This document shows positions 8,647 to 17,586 of a stretch of DNA of 64,000 nt, in pieces (position 1 is the first letter of the stretch; every line of letters begins with the position of its first letter). The DNA lies in NCBI RefSeq assembly GCF_025399895.1, contig NZ_JAODUA010000014.1:1-64000 (forward strand), given 5' to 3'. A program made the position numbers and the translations under genes. The notes beneath the pieces were generated by a model, which searched no databases, was not told the origin of the DNA, and saw only the letters and a program-made list of their open reading frames with translations. This DNA is from Streptomyces sp. ASQP_92 (GTDB lineage: Bacteria > Actinomycetota > Actinomycetes > Streptomycetales > Streptomycetaceae).

Positions 8647-11600
8647 TCAGGCGTTCAACTGCCGCTTGATCCGTGCGACCAGCTCGTGCGCGTCCACGGG
8701 CTTGGTGACGTAGTCGCTCGCTCCGGAGGCCAGACTCTTCTCCCGGTCACCGATCATCGCCTTGGCGGTCACGGCGATGATCGGAAGGTCGACGTGTTCG
8801 GGCATGGCCCGGATGACCGCAGTGGCCGTGTACCCGTCCATCTCCGGCATCATCACATCCATCAGGATGAGATCGATCGCGGGGTGCGCGGCCAGGGTGT
8901 CGATGGCGATCTTGCCGTTCTCGGCCTGGAGGACCGTCACGCCGTGCAGTTCGAGGATGCCGGTGATGGCGTACAGGTTGCGGTCGTCGTCGTCCACGAC
9001 CAGCACGGTGCGCCCGGCCAGCGAGGAGTCGACGTCGTGGCTCACCGCGACCGGCTCGTCGGCCCGGACCAGCGGCAGCACGTCCCCGGGCTGGTCGGCG
9101 CTCAGGTGCAGGGCGATGCGCTCGCGCAGTTCGTCGAGGCTGGAGATCAGCTCCAGCGGCTGGGAGGCGGCGCGCTTCTGGAGGATCTGCTCCTGCTCGG
9201 TGCCGAGCCGGCGGTTGTTGTGGGCCAGCACCGGCACCCCGCGCAGCGCGGCGTCCCGTCCCATCTCCTCCAGGAACCGCAGTGCCGCGTCGTCCGGCAG
9301 GTCCAGCTCCAGGACCACGCAGTGGCAGGGCATCTCGGCGAGCGCCGCCGCCGCTTCGTTCACGCCGACCGCCGCGGTGATCTCCACCGGGCCCCGCGGG
9401 TCCCCGAGGTCGGGGTGGGCGGCCAGATCGCCCACGGCGCTCTCCGCGACCAGCGAGAGCAGTCCGCGCGAGCGCTCCTCGACGACCAGCAGCCGCTTGG
9501 GCTGGACGATCTCCGGGGCCGGGGCGGCCGCGCCGTGCGGCTCGGGCTCGGCGGCCACCTCCTCCTGCGGCACGACGGCCGGAAGGGCCGGGCGCCCGGC
9601 GGGAGCGTTGAGGTCGGCGTAGTCGGGCCGGGCGACCGGCAGGTAGAAGGTGAAGGTGCTGCCCTGGCCGAGCACGCTCTCGGCGGTGATCGCGCCGCCG
9701 AGCAGGAAGGCGATCTCCCGGCTGATCGACAGGCCGAGGCCGGTGCCTCCGTACTTGCGGCTCGTCGTGCCGTCGGCCTGCTGGAAGGCGCCGAAGACGG
9801 TTTCCAGGTGCTGCGGCGCGATGCCGATACCGGTGTCCATCACATGGAAGGCGATCACCGGGCCGCCGCGCCGGGCGGCATCCGGGGCGAGGTGCTCGTC
9901 GAGCAGTTCGATCCGCAGCTCCACCCCGCCCTTCTCGGTGAACTTGACGGCGTTGGAGAGCAGGTTGCGCAGCACCTGGCGCAGCCGGTAGTCGTCGGTG
10001 AGCAGTTCGGCCGGCAGCGCCTCGGCGGCGCTCACGGTGAACGACAGGCTCTTCTGGCTGGTCACCGGGCGGAAGGTGGCCTCGATGTACTCGAGGAGCT
10101 TGCGCAGCGAGATCCGCTCGGGGCTGACGTCCATCTTGCCCGCCTCGACCTTGGACAGGTCGAGGATGTCGTTGATGAGCTGGAGCAGGTCGGAGCCGGC
10201 GGAGTGGATGATGCCGGCGTACTCGACCTGCTTGGGGGTGAGGTTGCGGCTCGGGTTCTGGGCGAGCAACTGGGCGAGGATGAGCAGGCTGTTGAGCGGG
10301 GTGCGCAGCTCGTGGCTCATGTTGGCCAGGAACTCGGACTTGTACTTGGAGGCGAGGGAGAGCTGGTGGGCCCGGTCCTCCAGCTCCTGGCGGGCCTGCT
10401 CGATCTCCAGGTTCTTGGTCTCGATGTCGCGGTTCTGCGCGACGAGCAGTTCGGCCTTCTCCTCCAACTCGGCGTTGGAGGACTGGAGTTCCTCCTGCCG
10501 GGCCTGCAACTCCTGGGAGCGGGTCTGGAGTTCGGCGGTCAGTCGCTGCGACTCGCCGAGCAGCTCGTCGGTACGCGCGTTGGCGATGATGGTGTTGACG
10601 TTGACACCGATGGCTTCCATGAGCTGTTCCAGGAAGTCGCGGTGGGTCGGCGTGAAGGCGTGCACGGTGGCGAGCTCGATGACACCGAGCACCTGCTCCT
10701 CGACCACGATGGGCAGCACCATCAGGCTGACCGGCTCGGTGCTGCCCAGGCCCGAGGAGACCGAGACGTAGTCGGCGGGCAGGTCGTCCACGGCGATGGT
10801 GCGCCTGCTGCGGGCCGCCTGGCCGACGAAGGACTGGCCGAGCTTGAAGCGGGCGCCGAGGGTGGCGTCCGGCCGGGCGTAGGAGCCGATGAGGTTGAGG
10901 TAGACCCCGTCCGGGGTCTCCTCGGCGAGGTAGAAGGCGCCGTACTGGGCGGAGACCAGGGGGCTGAGCTCGTCCATGATGAGTTCGGCGACGACCGCGA
11001 GGTCGCGGCGGCCCTGCATCAGGCCGGAGATCCGGGCCAGGTTGGACTTGAGCCAGTCCTGTTCCTCGTTGGCGCGGGTGGTCTCGCGCAGCGACTCCAC
11101 CATGAAGTTGATGTTGTCCTTGAGGTCGGCGACCTCTCCGGAGGCGTCCACGGTGATCGACCGGGTGAGGTCGCCCTCGGCGACGGCGCCGGTGACCTCG
11201 GCGATGGCGCGGACCTGGCGGGTCAGGTTGCCGGCCAGTTCGTTGACGTTCTCGGTGAGCCGCTTCCAGGTGCCGGAGACGCCTTCGACCTCGGCCTGCC
11301 CGCCGAGCCGGCCCTCGCTGCCGACCTCGCGGGCGACTCGGGTGACTTCGGCGGCGAACGACGAGAGCTGGTCGACCATCGTGTTGATGGTGGTCTTGAG
11401 CTCCAGGATCTCGCCGCGCGCGTCCACGTCGATCTTGCGGGTCAGATCGCCCTGGGCGACGGCGGTGGTGACCTGCGCGATGTTGCGTACCTGACTGGTC
11501 AGGTTGTGCGCCATGAAGTTGACGTTGTCGGTGAGGTCCTTCCAGGTCCCCGCGACGTTCGGCACGCGGGCCTGGCCGCCGAGGGTGCCCTCGGTGCCGA

Positions 11601-13227
11601 CCTCGCGGGCGACCCGGGTCACCTCGTCGGCGAACGCGGAGAGGGTGTCGACCATCGTGTTGATGACACCGGCGAGGGCGGCGACCTCGCCCTTGGCCTC
11701 GACGTTGATCTTCTGCGACAGGTCGCCCTTGGCGACCGCGGTGGCGACCTGGGCGATCGAGCGGACCTGCCCGGTCAGGTTGGACGCCATCACGTTGACG
11801 TTGTCGGTGAGGTCCTTCCAGGTGCCCGAGACGCCCCGGACCGTGGCCTGGCCGCCGAGGTTGCCCTCGGTGCCGACCTCGCGCGCCACGCGGGTCACCT
11901 CGTCGGCGAAGGCGCCGAGCTGGTCGACCATCGTGTTGATGGTCTCCTTCAGCTCCAGGATCTCGCCCCGCGCGTCCACCCGGATCTTCTGCGAGAGATC
12001 GCCCTTGGCGACCGCCGTCGTCACCTCGGCGATGGACCGGACCTGCGCGGTCAGGTTGTCGGCCATGACGTTGACCGACTCGGTCAGGTCCCGCCAGGTG
12101 CCGGACACGTCACGGACGTCGGCCTGCCCGCCGAGGCGGCCCTCGGTGCCGACCTCGCGGGCGACGCGGGTGACCTCCCCGGCGAACGACGAGAGCTGGT
12201 CGACCATCGTGTTGATGGTCTCCTTCAGCTCCAGGACCTCACCGCGGGCGGTGACCGTGATCTTCTGCGAGAGGTCGCCCTTGGCCACGGCGGTGGCCAC
12301 CTGCGCGATGGAACGGACCTGTGCGGTGAGGTTGCCGGCCATGCCGTTCACGGAGTCCGTCAGGTCGCGCCACGTGCCCGAGACGCCCTTGACGTCGGCC
12401 TGGCCGCCGAGGATGCCCTCGGTGCCGACCTCGCGCGCCATACGGGTCACCTCGTCGGCGAACGCGGAGAGCTGGTCGACCATGGTGTTGACGGTGTTCT
12501 TCAGCTCCAGGATCTCGCCCCGGGCATCGACGGTGATCTTCTGCGAGAGATCACCCCGGGCGACCGCCGTCGTCACCTGGGCGATGTTGCGGACCTGGTC
12601 GGTGAGGTTGCCCGCCATGAAGTTGACCGAATCGGTCAGATCCCGCCAGGTGCCGCCCACGCCGGGCACCTGCGCCTGGCCGCCCAGGCGCCCCTCGCTG
12701 CCCACCTCGCGAGCGACGCGGGTCACCTCGTCGGCGAAGGCGGACAGCTGGTCCACCATGGTGTTGACGGTGTTCTTCAGCTCCAGGATCTCGCCGCGGG
12801 CGGCCACGTCGATCTTCTGCGAGAGGTCGCCCTGCGCGACCGCGGTGGCCACCTGGGCGATGTCGCGGACCTGGCTGGTGAGGTTGCCCGCCATCGCGTT
12901 GACGGAGTCGGTCAGGTCCTTCCACGTACCGGAGACACCCGGCACCTCGGCCTGCCCACCGAGCCGTCCGTCGGTGCCGACCTCACGGGCGACGCGGGTC
13001 ACCTCGGAGGTGAACAGCGAAAGCTGGTCGACCATCCCGTTGAAGACGACGGCGATCTCACCGAGCAGGCCGTCCGCCTCGCCGGGCAGGCGCGTGCCGA
13101 AGTCGCCGTCGCGCACCGCGGTCAGACCCGCGAGCAGCTGACGCAGCTCCGATTCGCCGGCCTGAGCGGAACCGGATGTTCCCGCGGTCCGCTGCTGCGC
13201 AACAGTGGGTTTCGTCGAGCCAGCCAT
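8647..13227 (-). CDS. Group III-type hybrid histidine kinase with tandem HAMP repeats
   Basis: 1526 aa with no obvious membrane segment. The N-terminus (1-116) holds a divergent HAMP-like unit. Six perfectly phased 92-residue HAMP-type units follow (117-668), then a terminal half unit (669-720), a GAF domain (about 735-880), a coiled coil (about 885-960), HisKA with SHELRTPLNSL (phospho-His about 972), HATPase (LRNLLSNAVKF; GTGLGLSI), a degenerate receiver-like region (about 1210-1370) and a full C-terminal receiver (1407-1526, phospho-Asp about 1457 in ILMDVMMPEMDG, Lys in TKPVD). Chains of HAMP units of this length are the mark of fungal Nik1-type osmosensing kinases and their actinobacterial relatives such as OsaA. 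The start ATG is preceded by GGAGGCGAAGTTCC. No separate response-regulator gene is adjacent; output may go through the downstream PP2C protein. Confidence 0.92.
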   Translation of the reverse strand: MAGSTKPTVAQQRTAGTSGSAQAGESELRQLLAGLTAVRDGDFGTRLPGEADGLLGEIAVVFNGMVDQLSLFTSEVTRVAREVGTDGRLGGQAEVPGVSGTWKDLTDSVNAMAGNLTSQVRDIAQVATAVAQGDLSQKIDVAARGEILELKNTVNTMVDQLSAFADEVTRVAREVGSEGRLGGQAQVPGVGGTWRDLTDSVNFMAGNLTDQVRNIAQVTTAVARGDLSQKITVDARGEILELKNTVNTMVDQLSAFADEVTRMAREVGTEGILGGQADVKGVSGTWRDLTDSVNGMAGNLTAQVRSIAQVATAVAKGDLSQKITVTARGEVLELKETINTMVDQLSSFAGEVTRVAREVGTEGRLGGQADVRDVSGTWRDLTESVNVMADNLTAQVRSIAEVTTAVAKGDLSQKIRVDARGEILELKETINTMVDQLGAFADEVTRVAREVGTEGNLGGQATVRGVSGTWKDLTDNVNVMASNLTGQVRSIAQVATAVAKGDLSQKINVEAKGEVAALAGVINTMVDTLSAFADEVTRVAREVGTEGTLGGQARVPNVAGTWKDLTDNVNFMAHNLTSQVRNIAQVTTAVAQGDLTRKIDVDARGEILELKTTINTMVDQLSSFAAEVTRVAREVGSEGRLGGQAEVEGVSGTWKRLTENVNELAGNLTRQVRAIAEVTGAVAEGDLTRSITVDASGEVADLKDNINFMVESLRETTRANEEQDWLKSNLARISGLMQGRRDLAVVAELIMDELSPLVSAQYGAFYLAEETPDGVYLNLIGSYARPDATLGARFKLGQSFVGQAARSRRTIAVDDLPADYVSVSSGLGSTEPVSLMVLPIVVEEQVLGVIELATVHAFTPTHRDFLEQLMEAIGVNVNTIIANARTDELLGESQRLTAELQTRSQELQARQEELQSSNAELEEKAELLVAQNRDIETKNLEIEQARQELEDRAHQLSLASKYKSEFLANMSHELRTPLNSLLILAQLLAQNPSRNLTPKQVEYAGIIHSAGSDLLQLINDILDLSKVEAGKMDVSPERISLRKLLEYIEATFRPVTSQKSLSFTVSAAEALPAELLTDDYRLRQVLRNLLSNAVKFTEKGGVELRIELLDEHLAPDAARRGGPVIAFHVMDTGIGIAPQHLETVFGAFQQADGTTSRKYGGTGLGLSISREIAFLLGGAITAESVLGQGSTFTFYLPVARPDYADLNAPAGRPALPAVVPQEEVAAEPEPHGAAAPAPEIVQPKRLLVVEERSRGLLSLVAESAVGDLAAHPDLGDPRGPVEITAAVGVNEAAAALAEMPCHCVVLELDLPDDAALRFLEEMGRDAALRGVPVLAHNNRRLGTEQEQILQKRAASQPLELISSLDELRERIALHLSADQPGDVLPLVRADEPVAVSHDVDSSLAGRTVLVVDDDDRNLYAITGILELHGVTVLQAENGKIAIDTLAAHPAIDLILMDVMMPEMDGYTATAVIRAMPEHVDLPIIAVTAKAMIGDREKSLASGASDYVTKPVDAHELVARIKRQLNA
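11224..12879 (-). repeat. Six in-frame 276-bp repeats encoding 92-aa HAMP units
   Basis: Residues 117-668 of the hybrid kinase divide exactly into six units of 92 codons with no insertion or deletion. Each unit begins with a variant of T-x-QVRxIA and ends near MAxNL. The units are also very similar at DNA level (recurring blocks such as ctggtcgaccatcgtgttgat), which suggests duplication or gene conversion. The array is a likely site of copy-number change and of assembly error. Confidence 0.9.
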
Positions 13228-13480
13228 GGAACTTCGCCTCCGTCATACCCCAGGCCAACGGCCCACCATTCTCGCCCCATCGGCGCCTGCCACCTTCATG
13301 GACCCTCACGAGATCCACACGGCGGGTACACGCGCCGCCGAGGAGGTTATCCCACCGCTTCCCCCACCCGGGCCCCGCTGGGGCGCTGCCGTGACCAGGC
13401 ACACTCTGGGCGATTGTCGGCCGGGCCCGCTAGGCTCATCAGCGTTCCGTGCCCATGTCGACGCCTCGAAGGGAGGCCAC

Positions 13481-14347
13481 GTGCCCACATCCCGTGGCCC
13501 CGCGCCGGTCGCCGAGGGTGAACACTCCTTCTTCGCGTACGACGACGACACCGAGTGGGCGGACGTGGTGCTGCGTTCCGTCCACGCCGGTCTGGGCAGC
13601 GGCCGCCGGGTCCTGTGCGACGTCGACGCCAAGCCGGCGGGTGCCGTCCTCGATGTTCTGAGGCGCGGCGGCATAGACGTGGCCGCGGCCCAGGAGGGCG
13701 GACGGCTGAGGGTCGCCGGCTCGGACGGTTTCTTCCGCCGGAATCTGCCCTTCGATCCGGACCGGGTGATCCCCCTGGTGCGTGCCGCGTGCACGGAGGC
13801 CCTCGCCGACGGGTTCGCCGGTCTGACGGTGCTCGAGGACAAGTCCTGGTGCGCCCGGGAGCTCCCCGGCGCGGAGCGGTTGCTGGAGTACGAGCTGCGC
13901 CTGGACCGCGAGGTCTACGCGGATCTGCCGGTGACGGGCCTGTGCATGTTCGACCGCCGCGTCGTACCCGCGCGTCTGGCGGGGCTCCTGAGTGGCGCAC
14001 ACCACAGCGCCGCGCCCGCGACGGCGCGGCTCGCGCCGCCGCCGTTCACGGTCAGCGCGCTGCCCGACGGCGTGGGGGTCCGGCTCAGCGGAAGCGCCGA
14101 TCTCGACAGCCGGCCGGACCTGGGCGCCGCCCTGGCCGCGATCACCGGGATCCCGGGCCAGACGGTCCGGCTCGACCTTTCCCACGCGACGTTCATCGAC
14201 GCGCAGGCGGTCGCCGCCCTCGTCGAGGCGACGCACCACCTGCGCCGCCAGGGGCGACGCCTGATGCTCCAGAACCCGCCCTACTCACTGCGCCGGGTCG
14301 CGCAGCTGTTTCCGGACGAGTGTGGCGCGTTGGAGGTGCCCGTATGA
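13481..14347 (+). CDS. MEDS-domain protein fused to a STAS domain
   Basis: 288 aa. The N-terminal 185 residues have the MEDS (DcmR-like sensory) pattern: HSFFAYDDDTEWADVV, a central VLEDKSWCARELPG and a MCMFDRR-like end. The C-terminal 90 residues are a STAS domain (FTVSALPDGVGVRLSGSADLDS ... LDLSHATFIDAQAV). In active anti-anti-sigma proteins the loop normally reads D-S-S-G or D-A-S-G with a phosphorylatable Ser; here it reads D-A-Q-A, so regulation by Ser phosphorylation is doubtful. GTG 13481 follows GAAGGGAGG. The stop overlaps the next gene by 4 nt (ATGA), so the two products are translationally coupled and probably interact. Confidence 0.85.
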   Translation: MPTSRGPAPVAEGEHSFFAYDDDTEWADVVLRSVHAGLGSGRRVLCDVDAKPAGAVLDVLRRGGIDVAAAQEGGRLRVAGSDGFFRRNLPFDPDRVIPLVRAACTEALADGFAGLTVLEDKSWCARELPGAERLLEYELRLDREVYADLPVTGLCMFDRRVVPARLAGLLSGAHHSAAPATARLAPPPFTVSALPDGVGVRLSGSADLDSRPDLGAALAAITGIPGQTVRLDLSHATFIDAQAVAALVEATHHLRRQGRRLMLQNPPYSLRRVAQLFPDECGALEVPV

Positions 14348-15303
14348 CCGACACCATCACCACGCGCCCCGAGGCGGAGACGTTCATCCATCCCGCCCTC
14401 TTCTACCGGGACCTGGACGAGTACGTGCGCGAGACGGGCGGCTTCGTCCGGGGCGCTCTCGCCGCCGACGAGCCGGTCTTCGTCGCCGTTCCGACGTCGC
14501 GTCTCGATGCCCTGCGCCAGGAGCTCGGCGCGGACGCGAGCGCCGTGGACTTCGCCGACATGACCGAGCTCGGCCGCAACCCGGGCCGTATCCTCGCCGC
14601 CCTCCAGGGCTTCGCCGACCGGCACCCGGGCCGGGCGGCCCGGATCATAGGCGAACCGATCTGGGCGGGCCGCTCCCAGGCGGAGATCCTCGAGGCCACC
14701 CGGCACGAGGCGCTGATCAACACCGCGTTCCACGAGCGCGGGGCCACGATTCTCTGTCCGTACGACACGAGCCGTCTGCCCTCCGCCGTGATCGCCGACG
14801 CGCGGCGCACCCACCCCACGCTGATCGAGGACAGCCAGAGCCTGTCCAGTCCCGCCTATACCGACGCCGAGGTCGTCTGCGCGGACTGCGACCTTCCGCT
14901 GCCCGAGCCCGACGCGGCCGAGGTGTGCCTGGAGTACGCGGCCGGTGACCTCGGCGAGGTCCGTGAGCAGGCGGACGCCTGGGCGCGGCGGATGGATCTG
15001 GATCCGGCGCGCCGCGGTGACCTCGTCATCGCCATCAGCGAGGCGGCCGCCAACTCCGTCGCCCACGGCGGCGGAAGCGGCACCCTGCGCCTGTGGTGCA
15101 CCGGTTCCGGCACGGCGATCGCGGAGGTGCGCGACGGCGGCCGGCTGAGCGATCCACTGGCGGGGCGCCGCCGCCCCGCGCTGGCCTCCAGCAACGGTGG
15201 TCGCGGCCTGTGGATGATCCACCAGCTCTGCGACCTCGTCGAGGTCCGGGCCCTGGAGACCGGCCTCACCCTGCGTCTGCACGTCTCGTCCGCACGCGTC
15301 TGA
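14344..15303 (+). CDS. MEDS-domain protein fused to an RsbW-like ATPase
   Basis: 319 aa. The N-terminal MEDS domain (about 1-185: FIHPALFYRDLDEYV, GEPIWAGRS, LCPYDTSRL) is followed by an anti-sigma HATPase_c (about 195-319) with N-box ISEAAANSVAHGGG and a later SNGGRGLWMIHQL ATP-lid/G2 segment. This MEDS/ATPase fusion is common in Streptomyces and is taken to be a sensory anti-sigma or Ser-kinase regulator. It overlaps the upstream MEDS-STAS gene by 4 nt, so both halves of a putative partner switch carry the same sensor domain. No sigma factor gene is beside it. Confidence 0.88.
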   Translation: MTDTITTRPEAETFIHPALFYRDLDEYVRETGGFVRGALAADEPVFVAVPTSRLDALRQELGADASAVDFADMTELGRNPGRILAALQGFADRHPGRAARIIGEPIWAGRSQAEILEATRHEALINTAFHERGATILCPYDTSRLPSAVIADARRTHPTLIEDSQSLSSPAYTDAEVVCADCDLPLPEPDAAEVCLEYAAGDLGEVREQADAWARRMDLDPARRGDLVIAISEAAANSVAHGGGSGTLRLWCTGSGTAIAEVRDGGRLSDPLAGRRRPALASSNGGRGLWMIHQLCDLVEVRALETGLTLRLHVSSARV

Positions 15304-15600
15304 GGCCCTGAGCCCCTCATCGGCCCGTGCGCCCGCGCGCACCCGCACCGCCCGTCCGGGACCCGTCGTACCCGGCCGCGGCGCGTTCGCCACCCCTGCC
15401 CCGCCTCCTCCTCGCACCCCACGGGAAATCTCCCGTCCGCCCCGCATCAACAGACTTCTGCGGGGCACCTGTCGATCACGGTGTACGCACCGTGACGACT
15501 CAAATGGACGTCGTGGAGAAAGCGAGGAACGCTGGTGGAGGATCCGGAATCCTCGATTCCTACGGCAAGCACTTCGTCGACCGACTCAGCGAGGCCCGCC

Positions 15601-16299
15601 ATGGCACGGTTGATCACCCCCGACGCGCCCCCGGCCCGGTTCGCCGCCGGGGACCGGCTGTGGCGGTTCCCCGGTGTGTACGCCCCGCAGGACGACACCC
15701 GGCTGCTCGCCGACACGCTGCGCCGCGAGGGATCCCTGGCCGGAATGAACGTGCTGGACATCGGGACCGGCAGCGGCGCCCTGGCCCTGTGCGCGGCCCA
15801 TCTGGGGGCGCGGGTGACCGCCCTGGACGTCGCCCGCCGGGCGGTGTGGAGCACCCGGATCAACGCCTGGCGCGCGGGCCTCTCCGTCGACGCCCGCCGC
15901 GGCAGCGTCGAGGACCTCGCCGGGGAGCGCTTCGACCTGATTCTCAGCAACCCTCCCTATGTGCCCGCCCCGCACCCCGCGCCGCCCGGCCGGGGCGCCG
16001 CGCGGGCCTGGGACGCCGGTGTCGACGGCCGCCATGTACTGGACCGGCTGTGCAGGACCGCGCCCGCCCTGCTGGGCCCGCACGGTGTGTTCCTGGTGGT
16101 CCAGTCCGCCCTGAGCGGCACCGAGGCCACGGTGAACATGCTGGAGGCGGCCGGTATGCGGGCCAAGGTGGCCGACCGGACGCTCATCCCCTACGGCCCG
16201 GTCCTGCGCTCCCGCCTGGACTGGCTGCGGGACCGGCGCCTGGTCGGTCCGCACGACACGATGGAGGAGCTGGTGGTGATCCGTGCCGAACACACCTGA
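15601..16299 (+). CDS. HemK2/MTQ2-family SAM-dependent methyltransferase
   Basis: 232 aa from ATG 15601. SAM-binding motif LDIGTGSGALAL and catalytic NPPY (LSNPPYVPAP) place it with N6-adenine/N5-glutamine methyltransferases. The preceding GVYAPQDDTRLL is typical of the HemK2 branch, whose eukaryotic member methylates a release factor. The bacterial target here is unknown. An in-frame GTG at 15535 would add 22 Ser/Thr-rich residues; I prefer 15601 because AGCGAGG precedes it and the domain starts soon after. The last codons overlap the CDGSH gene by 17 nt. The clean upstream gap (15304-15600, nothing recognised) suggests this is the first gene of a three-gene operon. Confidence 0.85.
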   Translation: MARLITPDAPPARFAAGDRLWRFPGVYAPQDDTRLLADTLRREGSLAGMNVLDIGTGSGALALCAAHLGARVTALDVARRAVWSTRINAWRAGLSVDARRGSVEDLAGERFDLILSNPPYVPAPHPAPPGRGAARAWDAGVDGRHVLDRLCRTAPALLGPHGVFLVVQSALSGTEATVNMLEAAGMRAKVADRTLIPYGPVLRSRLDWLRDRRLVGPHDTMEELVVIRAEHT

Positions 16300-16525
16300 C
16301 CAGCTCGCTCCCGAGACCACGGCCCGGCGCGTCACGGTCGACCCGGGCGGCCCGGTCCTGATCGAGGGGCCCGTCGAGGTGACGGCGGCCGATGGGACGG
16401 TCGCCCGCTCGGACCGCTTCGTGGTCGCCGTCTGCACGTGCCGGCGCACCCGCACACCCCCCTGGTGCGACACCAGCCACCGCCGCCGCTCCCGCCCCTC
16501 CGAGGCCCCGAAGGACTCGCCGTGA
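16283..16525 (+). CDS. CDGSH iron-sulfur domain protein
   Basis: 80 aa. Contains the three-Cys one-His [2Fe-2S] ligand set C51-x-C53, C62 and H66 in CTCRRTRTPPWCDTSH, the bacterial form of the mitoNEET motif (the G of CDGSH is T here). There is no membrane anchor, so it should be cytosolic. CDGSH proteins carry redox- and pH-labile clusters and are thought to act in electron transfer or cluster handling. It starts at GTG 16283 inside the end of the methyltransferase gene, and its stop overlaps the next start by 4 nt (GTGA), so it is made in step with both neighbours. Confidence 0.88.
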   Translation: MPNTPDQLAPETTARRVTVDPGGPVLIEGPVEVTAADGTVARSDRFVVAVCTCRRTRTPPWCDTSHRRRSRPSEAPKDSP

Positions 16526-17523
16526 CCGCCCTGCCCACCCCCCGCGGCCCCCTGTCGCACGCCGTGATCGCCGCTCTGGCCGACGGCCCGGGCGAAGGGC
16601 TGCCGGACGCCGGTGCCGTCGGCGACGCCGACCCGTACGGCGATGACGCCCAACTCGCCCTGTACGCGCTGTATGAACTGCACTACCGCGGCTTCGAGGG
16701 CGTACCGGACGACCGCGAATGGGACCCGGCCCTGCTCACCGTGCGCCGCGAGTTGGAGCGCTCCTTCCTGTCCGCGCTGCGGGCCGACACACCCGGTGGC
16801 CGTACCGCGCAAGAGGCGCTCGACGAGCTGCTCGTGGAGCCCGTCGAGCAGACGGGCGTCAGCCACCACCTCGCCCGCGACGGGGAGTTGTGGCAGATGC
16901 GGGAGTACGTGATGCTGCGCTCGCTCTACCACCTCAAGGAAGCCGACCCCCATCTATGGGTCGTGCCCCGGCTGCGGGGGCGCGCCAAGGCGGGCATGGT
17001 GGCCATCGAGTACGACGAGTTCGGCGGGGGCCGCGCCGACCGCATCCACTCCCAGCTCTTCGCGAACCTCATGGCCGACCTGGGACTGAACACCGACTAC
17101 GGCCACTACCTCGACGAGGCACCCGCCGAAGCCCTGGTGACGGTCAACCTCATGTCGCTGTTCGGGCTGCAGCGAGCCCTGCGCGGCGCCCTGATCGGTC
17201 ACTTCGCGGCCGTGGAGATCACCTCCTCCCCCGGTTCGCGCCGGCTCGCCGCCGCGATGAGCCGTCTGGAGGCGGGCCCGGCCGCCGAACACTTCTACGC
17301 CGAGCACGTCGAGGCCGACGCGGTGCACGAACAGGTGGTCCGGCACGAGGTGGTGGCCGGTCTCCTCGCCGACGAACCCTTCCTGGACGCCGATGTCGCC
17401 TTCGGCGCGGACGCCACCGGCTTCGTCGAGGACCGTCTGGCCAGGCACCTTCTCGCCGCCTGGGAAGAGGGGCGCTCGGCCCTGCGTGAGGGCCGCACCG
17501 TCGCGGCCGCGGGTCCCCGGTAA
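16522..17523 (+). CDS. Iron-containing redox enzyme, haem-oxygenase-like fold (HDO superfamily)
   Basis: 333 aa from GTG 16522. The protein is helical and has several clustered acidic/His segments expected of a non-haem iron site: YALYELHYRG, LKEADPH, EYDEFGGG and YAEHVEADAVHE. These resemble the haem-oxygenase-like diiron oxidase/oxygenase (HDO) group, in which members do C-C cleavage, N-oxygenation or desaturation. The substrate cannot be read from sequence. The 4-nt overlap with the CDGSH gene makes that protein an obvious candidate electron donor (inference). The gene is followed by a 63-nt convergent gap. Confidence 0.85.
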   Translation: MTALPTPRGPLSHAVIAALADGPGEGLPDAGAVGDADPYGDDAQLALYALYELHYRGFEGVPDDREWDPALLTVRRELERSFLSALRADTPGGRTAQEALDELLVEPVEQTGVSHHLARDGELWQMREYVMLRSLYHLKEADPHLWVVPRLRGRAKAGMVAIEYDEFGGGRADRIHSQLFANLMADLGLNTDYGHYLDEAPAEALVTVNLMSLFGLQRALRGALIGHFAAVEITSSPGSRRLAAAMSRLEAGPAAEHFYAEHVEADAVHEQVVRHEVVAGLLADEPFLDADVAFGADATGFVEDRLARHLLAAWEEGRSALREGRTVAAAGPR

Positions 17524-17586
17524 CCCGGCCGACGCGCCGCGGCTCCGGGCGGAACACGCGCGCGTCGAGCGGAAACTGACGATCCG

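Noticed and set aside
8647..13227. Direct assignment as OsaA
   Set aside because: OsaA is longer and lies beside the response regulator OsaB; here no response regulator is adjacent, so only family likeness is claimed.
8686..13521. A 1611-codon plus-strand frame opposite the hybrid kinase
   Set aside because: The repeats of the kinase appear in it in antisense; no family features and no ribosome site. It is a shadow.
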